Source of the DNA: CAXMNX01 sp964194845
Lineage (GTDB): Bacteria > Pseudomonadota > Alphaproteobacteria > Rhodobacterales > Rhodobacteraceae
Length of the DNA: 19,749 nt
Assembly: GCA_964194845.1 (NCBI GenBank)
Contig: CAXMNX010000086.1
Span: forward strand, 1 to 19,749
Direction of reading: 5' to 3'
Made by a program: the position numbers and the translations under genes. Positions 13,990 through 19,749 of this stretch are shown here, one piece after another. Position 1 is the first letter of the stretch. Every line of letters begins with the position of its first letter. The notes below the pieces were generated by a model. The model was not told where the DNA came from. It worked only from the letters and a program-made list of their open reading frames with translations, and did no database searches.

Positions 13990-15024
13990 TCAGGTTCTGA
14001 GGCGGAAGTCGTCGGGGATCCGGTCGTTGCCGTCGAGGATCAGGTCGCACATCACCTCGGCGACTTTCGGGGCTACACCGAAGCCGATTTTGAAGCCGCC
14101 GTTTGCGACGTAGTGACCGGGGCGGCCCGGCCAGGGCCCGAGAAGTGGCGCGCGGGTTGCCGCACGCGGTCGGACCTCGGCCCAGCGCTCGATCACGCGC
14201 GCGCCTTTCAGAACCGGCATAACTTCGGTCGCGTGCTGGATGATGTCGTCGAGGCAGTGATCAGTTGTATGGGGGTCGTCAAAATAGCGTTCAGACGTGG
14301 AACCGATGGCGGTTGTTCCGTCGAGGTGGGGCACGATGTGGAGGTTTTCGGCGAATATCTGTGCGCGGCCAGCGGCATCGTGGCGAAGGAGTGCGGCCTG
14401 GCCTTTGACGCCGTTGCCGATGGGGCGGTCGAGCGCGGCGGAAAGGTCGGCCAGCCCTTGCCAGCCGGTAGCCCATACGGTTGGGCCGCCGTCAGGTGCT
14501 TGCGCCACGATATCGCCGCCGCGCGTGGCGATTGCGGCGGCAAGGCTTTCGCACGTGTGGCGCGGGTGGATCAGTGCGGAAAGTGTGTCGTGGATATAGA
14601 GCCCGGTGGGCGAGGGTGGGCGCCAGTCGCCTGCGGCGTCGGCGTCGATGACCGCCCAGGTCGCGGCGTCGCCCCAGTTTTCGACCGCCGCGCTGGTGCG
14701 GGCACGCGCCTGAGCCACTTCGCGCGCTCCGGTTAGCGGTTGCAGGCGGCCAGCGCGGGCGTAGCCGGTGCCAATGCCGGACGTGGCCTCGACGCCGCGC
14801 CAGAAGCTTTGCGCCATGGTCAGGCTTTCAAGCTGAAATTGCTTTTTGGCCTTCCATTCATCGGGTGTATGCGGTTGAAGCGCGCCGACGATGCCGCCCG
14901 ATGCACCGCCTCCTGGCCCGGCTGGGTCAACGACGCGGACGCGGGCGCCGCGGGTGAGTGCAACCCAGGCGATTGCGAGCCCGAAGATGCCGGCGCCGCG
15001 TATGGTCAGATCTTTGGTTGCCAA
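13990..15024 (-). CDS. FAD-dependent oxidoreductase, candidate split MnmC oxidase
   Basis: A 344-aa DAO-family flavoprotein. The dinucleotide-binding motif is GAGIFG at 10-15, with the acidic end of the second strand at VVDP near 36-39. A GGGASGG loop follows, and the C-terminal GHYVANGGFKIGFGVAPKVAE closes the FAD fold. In E. coli the oxidase half of MnmC turns cmnm5U34 of tRNA into nm5U34 before methylation by the other half. The adjacent, divergently read gene is that methyltransferase half (MnmD), so this is the best candidate for the oxidase as a separate protein. The start is a TTG with a strong GGGGAG 6 nt upstream. A glycine or D-amino acid oxidase role (ThiO/DadA-like) remains possible. 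Confidence 0.8.
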   Translation of the reverse strand: MATKDLTIRGAGIFGLAIAWVALTRGARVRVVDPAGPGGGASGGIVGALQPHTPDEWKAKKQFQLESLTMAQSFWRGVEATSGIGTGYARAGRLQPLTGAREVAQARARTSAAVENWGDAATWAVIDADAAGDWRPPSPTGLYIHDTLSALIHPRHTCESLAAAIATRGGDIVAQAPDGGPTVWATGWQGLADLSAALDRPIGNGVKGQAALLRHDAAGRAQIFAENLHIVPHLDGTTAIGSTSERYFDDPHTTDHCLDDIIQHATEVMPVLKGARVIERWAEVRPRAATRAPLLGPWPGRPGHYVANGGFKIGFGVAPKVAEVMCDLILDGNDRIPDDFRLRT

Positions 15025-15078
15025 GCTATGCTCCCCTTGCCAGTGTCGTAGGGACTTGGCGGAAACCTAGGACACGTC

Positions 15079-15750
15079 GTGCCGTCAGACCAGCACCCCG
15101 AGATTGAATGGAGCGATGGCGTGCCAGTTTCCACGCGGTTCGATGACCCGTATTTCTCGCTGCAGGGCGGGTTGGAGGAGAGCCGTCATGTTTTTTTGGC
15201 GGGCAACGGATTGCCGGGCCGGTATTTCCCGGAGATTCGGATTGCCGAACTGGGGTTTGGAACCGGGTTGAATTGCCTGGCGGCCTGGGCGCTTTGGCGG
15301 CAAAGCGGGTGCGCGGGTGATCTGAGGTTCACGTCGTTCGAGCTATTTCCGATGGGCGCGCGCGACATGGCGCAAGCATTGGAGGCGTTTCCCGAGTTGG
15401 AAGAGCTTGCAGCGGAGCTGGTGGGAGCGCTTGCGACGGGGAACTTGAGCGCGAAATTGCCGGGCCTTTCGCTTGAAATTGTCGTGGGCGATGCCCGCGA
15501 GACGCTGCCAGGGTGGTCAGGGGCGGCGGATGCCTGGTTTCTGGATGGGTTTTCACCGGCGAAGAACCCCGAGCTTTGGGGAGCGGAGCTTTTGGCCGAG
15601 GTTGCGCGGCATACGGAACCCGGTGGCACGGCGGCGACTTATTCCGCCGCCGGAGCGGTTCGGCGTGGGCTGGCGGCGGCCGGGTTTGAGGTTGAGCGGC
15701 GGCCGGGGTTCGGGTCCAAGCGCCATATGACGGTGGCGCGAAAGCAATGA
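15079..15750 (+). CDS. mnmD: tRNA (5-methylaminomethyl-2-thiouridine)-methyltransferase MnmD
   Basis: It transfers a methyl group from S-adenosylmethionine to nm5(s2)U34 to make mnm5(s2)U34 in the wobble position. The 223-aa protein equals the N-terminal half of E. coli MnmC. Seen: FDDPYFSLQGGLEESRHVFLAG at 21-42, the SAM loop ELGFGTGLN at 57-65, the active-site block DAWFLDGFSPAKNPELW at 151-167, and the C-terminal GFGSKRHM at 210-217. The start is a GTG with AGGA about 7 nt upstream; 54 nt separate it from the divergent FAD oxidase gene. It overlaps the next gene by 4 nt (ATGA). Confidence 0.93.
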   Translation: MPSDQHPEIEWSDGVPVSTRFDDPYFSLQGGLEESRHVFLAGNGLPGRYFPEIRIAELGFGTGLNCLAAWALWRQSGCAGDLRFTSFELFPMGARDMAQALEAFPELEELAAELVGALATGNLSAKLPGLSLEIVVGDARETLPGWSGAADAWFLDGFSPAKNPELWGAELLAEVARHTEPGGTAATYSAAGAVRRGLAAAGFEVERRPGFGSKRHMTVARKQ

Positions 15751-16625
15751 CCGTTCAGTCAACCCGGCTGGGCATCTTGCTGATGATCGCGGCGACGTTT
15801 GTTTTTTCGGCGCAAGACGGCATCTCGCGCCATCTGGCGGCGGAATACAACGTTCTGATGGTGGTGATGATCCGGTATTGGTTCTTTGCTGCTTTTGTGA
15901 TCGCGCTTGCAGCGCGGGGTGCGGGCGGCATTCGCGCGGCGGCAGCTACCGAGCAGTTGGGCTTGCAAATCTTCCGCGGGGTTTTGTTGGCCGCCGAAAT
16001 TTGTGTGGCCCTTTTAGGGTTCGTCTGGCTGGGTCTGGTGGAAAGCCACGCGATTTTCGCGACCTATCCGCTGCTGATCGCGGCTTTGTCGGGGCCGATA
16101 CTGGGCGAGGCGGCGGGTTGGCGGCGTTGGGCGGCGATTGGTGTGGGGTTTCTGGGGGTGTTGGTGATCCTGCAACCTGGCGTCACGGTCTTTGCGTCCG
16201 CTGCGACATTGCCGCTGATCTCGGCGCTAATGTTCGCGCTTTACGGGTTGCTGACGCGCTATGTGGCACGCAAGGACCGGACCGAGACGTCGTTCTTCTG
16301 GACCGGAACGGCGGGTGCGGTGGCGATGACGCTGGTCGGCATCTGGTTTTGGGAACCCCTGGCGGCGCGCGACTGGTGGTGGATGGCCGCACTTTGCGGC
16401 ACGGGCGTCGTTGGGCACTGGTTGCTGATCCGGTGCTATGAGGTGGCCGAGGCAAGCGTGGTGCAGCCGTTCGCCTATTTTCACCTGGTCTTTGCAAGCG
16501 CGATTGGGTTGGTGATCTTTGGTGAGGTACTGCGATCGAATGTGATGATCGGGGCGGCGATTATTGTGGCCGCCGGGGTTTTTACGCTGTGGCGGGAGCG
16601 GGCGTGGAGGAGGGTGGTGGTTTAG
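15747..16625 (+). CDS. EamA/DMT-family permease
   Basis: A 292-aa inner-membrane protein with about ten hydrophobic helices in two EamA repeats, as in RhaT/YdcZ-type drug/metabolite transporters. The first repeat opens with LGILLMIAATFVFSAQDGISRHLA. A charged linker around RYVARKDRTETSFFW precedes the second repeat, which holds VVGHWLLIRCYEVAEASVVQPFAYFHLVFASAIGLVIFGE, a family-typical end. It is translationally coupled to mnmD by ATGA, but family members export amino acids or metabolites and have no known link to tRNA modification. The substrate is unknown. Confidence 0.85.
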   Translation: MTVQSTRLGILLMIAATFVFSAQDGISRHLAAEYNVLMVVMIRYWFFAAFVIALAARGAGGIRAAAATEQLGLQIFRGVLLAAEICVALLGFVWLGLVESHAIFATYPLLIAALSGPILGEAAGWRRWAAIGVGFLGVLVILQPGVTVFASAATLPLISALMFALYGLLTRYVARKDRTETSFFWTGTAGAVAMTLVGIWFWEPLAARDWWWMAALCGTGVVGHWLLIRCYEVAEASVVQPFAYFHLVFASAIGLVIFGEVLRSNVMIGAAIIVAAGVFTLWRERAWRRVVV

Positions 16626-16756
16626 GGGTGGGGCGGATTGAGGTGACGACGCGGGAATGGCTGTTGTGAGCCCGCTTTGACCAGTTTTCTGCGCTGCAGC
16701 TAAGGTCTACTCCGCTCTTTTCTCGCCTGCCTTCAGACCATGTGACCGACGCCTGT

Positions 16757-19102
16757 CTATTTGGCGCCAGATACTTTGAACACTTCGACAGATGCGTGGA
16801 TGCCTTTTAACGAAATCTCTCCAATGGAGTCCGCACTGAAATCCTCGCCCACGGCCGAATACGCACGTGGGCTAAGCAATATTTCTCCATCTTCAGCCTT
16901 GTCACACAAACGCGCGGCCAGGTTCACGGCTGTGCCGCTTGCGGTGTAATCGGTGCGCCCTGCCGCACCCACCATTCCGACCGTCGCATATCCGAGCGAG
17001 ATACCAACCCCAAAGCCGAGCTTGTGGCCGTGTCGCCGCCAGGTTCCGCAAAGCTCTTCCATCCGTGATCGCATGGCCAATCCCAGGCGCAACGCGTCCC
17101 CTGCCGGGTCATCGCAAGGCAACGGATCGTTGAACAGCACCATGATGCCGTCGCCTGCACGCGTGTCCACACCCGCGCCGTGGTCGGCAATCAGCGCGCC
17201 CATCTCCTCGTGATAGGTTTGCAGAACCTCAATGGTTTCCTCGGGCTCTGCCGTTTCGCAAAACGCGGTAAAGCCCCGGATGTCGCAGAACAGCACGCCT
17301 AGAAGGGCGCGGTGGCTGGTCAGAAGCTTGTCTGAACCTTGCGAGACAACGGCATCGGCAACGGCTGCGGGCAAGAACCGTTTCAGCCGCCCCATCCGCT
17401 CAATCTCGCCCACTTGTTCATTGACCCGGTCGCCCAGTTCGGCATTTAGCTGCTCCAGCGCCTTGAACTGACGTACGTTTTCGATGGCAATGACGGCCTG
17501 CTGAGAAAAAGTCTGGGCCAGTGCGATCTCATCTTCTTTGAACAGGGCCAATTCGCGCCGGTAGAGGAGGATCACGCCGATCGCTTCATCCCCACCAAGC
17601 AGCGGAACAGCCAAGACGGTCCTGATCCCCTCGACCTCGACGGCGTGCACCCGGTGCGGCTGTCCGGCGCGATAGATCGGAGTGTCTCTGAAATCTGCAA
17701 CTTGTAACGGACGTTTTTCGACGACTGCCTGCGCTGAAATGGATTGCGACGGATCAAGTGGCAGGGGGTCGTTGTTAATGAGATCGACGAACTTGCTGCG
17801 GGTTCCATAGTAGGCTGGGATCGTCAGATTTGTTCGTTCCGCATTGGTAAGGATTAGAAAGGCGAAGGGCGCTCCGCAAAGCCGCGCAGCCATTTCAAGA
17901 ACGACGTCAAACACCGGCTGCACGTCATCGCGGCTCTGGCTGATGACCTCCAGCACTTCGCCGGTGGCGCGTTCGCGCTCCAGCCGGGTCTGTAACTCCC
18001 TGAACTGGCGCACGTTTTCGATCGCGATCACGGCCTGCGCGGCGAAGGTTTCAGCAAGTGCGATCTCAGCCTCGGTGTAAGGTGTCACGTCGTATCTGTT
18101 AAGGTTGAAGCATCCGATGGCGATGCCGTCCTTAATGAGCGGCACGGACAGAAATGTCCCGACACCCTCTTCGTCAGCTTTCGCCACTATATCCTTGTCG
18201 CCGGCAAGGTAGAGATCGCTCTGCCTCATATTGGGCGTATGAACGACGCGCGTTTCGCGTATCGCAATGGATTGCGGCAAGGAGCCCGATAGTTCGAACT
18301 CCGTGCCAAGGGGAAAGGCGCCCACATCCGGACCCCATACGCAAGCGAGACGGGTGTGAGTGCGCGCCTCGTTGAGAAGATGCAGCCCCACACCTGCAGG
18401 CGCACCGCAAAGTCTGGCGGCATTGCTGACAATCGCCTCGAACACGGGCTGCTCGTCATCCCGGCTTTGGCTGATGACCGCAAGGATCTCGCGCGTCGCA
18501 GCCTCCCGCTCCAGCCGGGACTGCACTTCCTTGAACTGTCGCACATTATCAATGGCGATAACGGCCTGTTCGGCGAAGGTTTCGACCAGTGCGATCTGGT
18601 CCGGGGTGAAAGGTTTCACCTCATTCCGGCCCAACGTGATGTTACCGAAAGCCGTTCCGTCCTTCATCAGCGGCACGTTAAAATGCGTGCGCCTGCCTTC
18701 CACGTCCACCAGTTTCCGACGACCCTCATGGCCCTGCCTGTAAAGCTCCGTGTCTTTCAAATCCTCGATGTGCACCACGCGTCCCTCGCGCACCGCGACG
18801 CACATACCCGCCGGGCCGTTCAGATCGAACTCTGTCCCTAAAGGAAAAGCGCCCTTGTCTTTCCCCATCGTAGCCAGAATACGCAAATGGGTGCCGGTCT
18901 CATTGAGCAGTTGCAAACCACTCCCCCGCGCACCGCAAAGCCGTTCTGCGCGATCCAAAATGGCCCGAAACACCGGCATCTCGTCATCGCGGCTTTGGCT
19001 GATGACCCGCAGAATGTCCCGCGTCGCCGCGACGTGTTCCAAAGCGCGATCAAGCTCAATGCGCAGATTCTCCTGGCCGCCTTCTGTTGGTTGATCTTGC
19101 AC
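16757..19102 (-). CDS. triple-GAF class III adenylate/guanylate cyclase
   Basis: A 781-aa soluble signalling protein expected to make cAMP or cGMP from ATP or GTP. Three GAF sensor domains occupy roughly residues 30-190, 210-365 and 390-545. Each is preceded by a linker containing VISQSRDD and followed by QAVIAI(D/E)NVRQF, so they are clear repeats. A short helical linker (550-575) leads to the cyclase domain (about 600-770) with metal-binding D607 (LFCDIRGF) and D651 (AGDGIMVLF), and N727/R731 in AVNLAARL. No membrane segment is seen. The chosen start is the GTG at 19102, with GGAGA 6 nt upstream. The longer frame from 19228 adds 42 unconvincing residues. Nucleotide preference and GAF ligands cannot be called. 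Confidence 0.9.
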   Translation of the reverse strand: MQDQPTEGGQENLRIELDRALEHVAATRDILRVISQSRDDEMPVFRAILDRAERLCGARGSGLQLLNETGTHLRILATMGKDKGAFPLGTEFDLNGPAGMCVAVREGRVVHIEDLKDTELYRQGHEGRRKLVDVEGRRTHFNVPLMKDGTAFGNITLGRNEVKPFTPDQIALVETFAEQAVIAIDNVRQFKEVQSRLEREAATREILAVISQSRDDEQPVFEAIVSNAARLCGAPAGVGLHLLNEARTHTRLACVWGPDVGAFPLGTEFELSGSLPQSIAIRETRVVHTPNMRQSDLYLAGDKDIVAKADEEGVGTFLSVPLIKDGIAIGCFNLNRYDVTPYTEAEIALAETFAAQAVIAIENVRQFRELQTRLERERATGEVLEVISQSRDDVQPVFDVVLEMAARLCGAPFAFLILTNAERTNLTIPAYYGTRSKFVDLINNDPLPLDPSQSISAQAVVEKRPLQVADFRDTPIYRAGQPHRVHAVEVEGIRTVLAVPLLGGDEAIGVILLYRRELALFKEDEIALAQTFSQQAVIAIENVRQFKALEQLNAELGDRVNEQVGEIERMGRLKRFLPAAVADAVVSQGSDKLLTSHRALLGVLFCDIRGFTAFCETAEPEETIEVLQTYHEEMGALIADHGAGVDTRAGDGIMVLFNDPLPCDDPAGDALRLGLAMRSRMEELCGTWRRHGHKLGFGVGISLGYATVGMVGAAGRTDYTASGTAVNLAARLCDKAEDGEILLSPRAYSAVGEDFSADSIGEISLKGIHASVEVFKVSGAK

Positions 19103-19428
19103 GCCAGTTCTCCAAACCGTCTTTGAGTATGCGAGAGTAATGACGCAGCAGATGAGATACCGGCTTCGAAGAAAACAGACTTTGGCCAAGTTCCGGGATT
19201 TCCCGCATCGCGGACCCTTACCATCCAAGACGATCCAAGACTCCTGACCCTACCCCGCCTTCGCAAGGTCCGTGGTGAGAGCATCCGTTGCGAATTGCGG
19301 TGGGTGGACGTTCAGCGCACTCATAGCCATAGTCCCGATGGATCGCAGACCGATTGTGAATTATCTTTCAATGGGAACCACTCAGCAGGGGACTGCTCTG
19401 GTCAGTAACTTGCGGTAGAGGGTAACGG
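19103..19428. other. divergent intergenic region without a gene
   Basis: This 326-nt gap lies between the cyclase and the SBP56-like gene, which are read away from each other, so it should hold both promoters. I see no convincing -35/-10 pair. Two 10-bp direct repeats, ATCCAAGACG (19223-19232) and ATCCAAGACT (19233-19242), lie side by side. The right part (about 19350-19380) is AT-richer and may contain the start site for the SBP56 gene. Confidence 0.4.
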
Positions 19429-19749
19429 ATGGAATGTTGCGGCCCAGGCTATGCGTCGCCTTTGGAAGCAATGAAGGCGCCTCGTGAGAAGCTGCTTTAT
19501 ACAATTGCGATTTACACCGGGACGGGCATTCAAAATCCCGACTATCTGGCGACAATTGACAATGATCCTGACAGCCCGACCTATTCACAGGTAATCTCGC
19601 GTTGCAACATGCCCGGGATTGGCGATGAGTTGCATCATATGGGCTGGAACGCCTGTTCGTCGTGTTTTGACGATGCGTCGATGAGCAGGAAATACCTTTT
19701 GGTGCCTGGCGTTCGGTCGTCCAACATCCACATCATCGACTGCGCCACC
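19429..19749 (+). CDS. selenium-binding protein / methanethiol oxidase (SBP56), 5' part
   Basis: The first 107 codons of an SBP56-family gene, cut by the window edge. Seen: MECCGPGYASPLEAMKAPRE at the N-terminus, NPDYLATIDNDPDSPTYSQVI at 36-56, and DELHHMGWNACSSCF at 66-80 with the conserved CSSC block. These match human SELENBP1 and bacterial MtoX, copper-dependent enzymes that oxidise methanethiol to formaldehyde, hydrogen sulfide and peroxide. An in-frame TAA at 19423-19425 fixes the ATG at 19429, with GAGGG about 6 nt upstream. No signal peptide is encoded, so the protein should start in the cytoplasm. In marine Rhodobacteraceae methanethiol comes from DMSP breakdown. The full family length is about 430-460 aa. 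Confidence 0.92.
   Translation, partial: MECCGPGYASPLEAMKAPREKLLYTIAIYTGTGIQNPDYLATIDNDPDSPTYSQVISRCNMPGIGDELHHMGWNACSSCFDDASMSRKYLLVPGVRSSNIHIIDCAT

Noticed and set aside
16626..16756. Terminator or small RNA between the convergent permease and cyclase genes
   Set aside because: No stem with a following T-run was found on either strand.
19103..19228. Upstream ATG start for the cyclase
   Set aside because: The 42 added residues are not conserved-looking, and GTG 19102 has a well-placed GGAGA.

Overview
The window looks like a chromosomal segment of an alphaproteobacterium, most likely a Rhodobacteraceae (Roseobacter-group) species. This rests on the ffh / GNAT / chorismate mutase / rpsP / rimM / trmD gene order, the alphaproteobacterial type of SMC, an mnmD gene divergent from a separate FAD oxidase gene, GANTC sites, and high GC with short intergenic gaps. 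No rRNA, tRNA, CRISPR array, insertion sequence or integrase is visible.

Layout. (1) 1-613: a poorly coding left edge holding a probable TPR-protein remnant and a hairpin terminator. (2) 614-6073, minus strand: a compact operon read ffh, three tandem GNAT acetyltransferases, chorismate mutase, rpsP, rimM, trmD. Most junctions overlap by 1-8 nt. It combines SRP-dependent membrane targeting, ribosome assembly and tRNA m1G37 methylation. S16 carries a very long acidic Ala/Glu tail, and a GNRA-capped hairpin holds the rpsP stop codon just ahead of rimM. (3) 6074-6400: a divergent control region with strongly self-complementary sequence on the ffh side and a 21-bp inverted repeat on the other. (4) 6401-9254, plus strand: a three-gene cassette made of a small peptide with a Tat-like leader and seven Thr-Ser-Asp repeats, an HPr-kinase-like enzyme fused to a PqqD-like domain, and an MFS exporter. 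This is the best candidate for an undescribed peptide-modification system. (5) 9409-12864, minus strand: smc, followed by a palindromic terminator and preceded by an inverted repeat, three GANTC sites and one DnaA box. (6) 13127-16625: a MaoC/FAS1-like acyl-CoA hydratase, then a split MnmC pair (FAD oxidase on minus, MnmD methyltransferase on plus), with an EamA-type permease overlapping mnmD. (7) 16757-19102, minus strand: a soluble triple-GAF class III nucleotide cyclase. (8) 19429 to the right edge, plus strand: the first 107 codons of a selenium-binding protein / methanethiol oxidase (SBP56) gene.

How the genes work together. The ffh operon and smc are core housekeeping genes: protein targeting, translation quality and chromosome segregation. 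The 6401-9254 cassette sits between them with its own putative promoter and operator. The simplest reading is that the PqqD-like domain binds the leader of the repeat peptide and the kinase domain modifies its Ser/Thr-Asp repeats. The product would leave the cytoplasm by Tat and/or the adjacent MFS protein. That functional link is inference from gene order and domain content.
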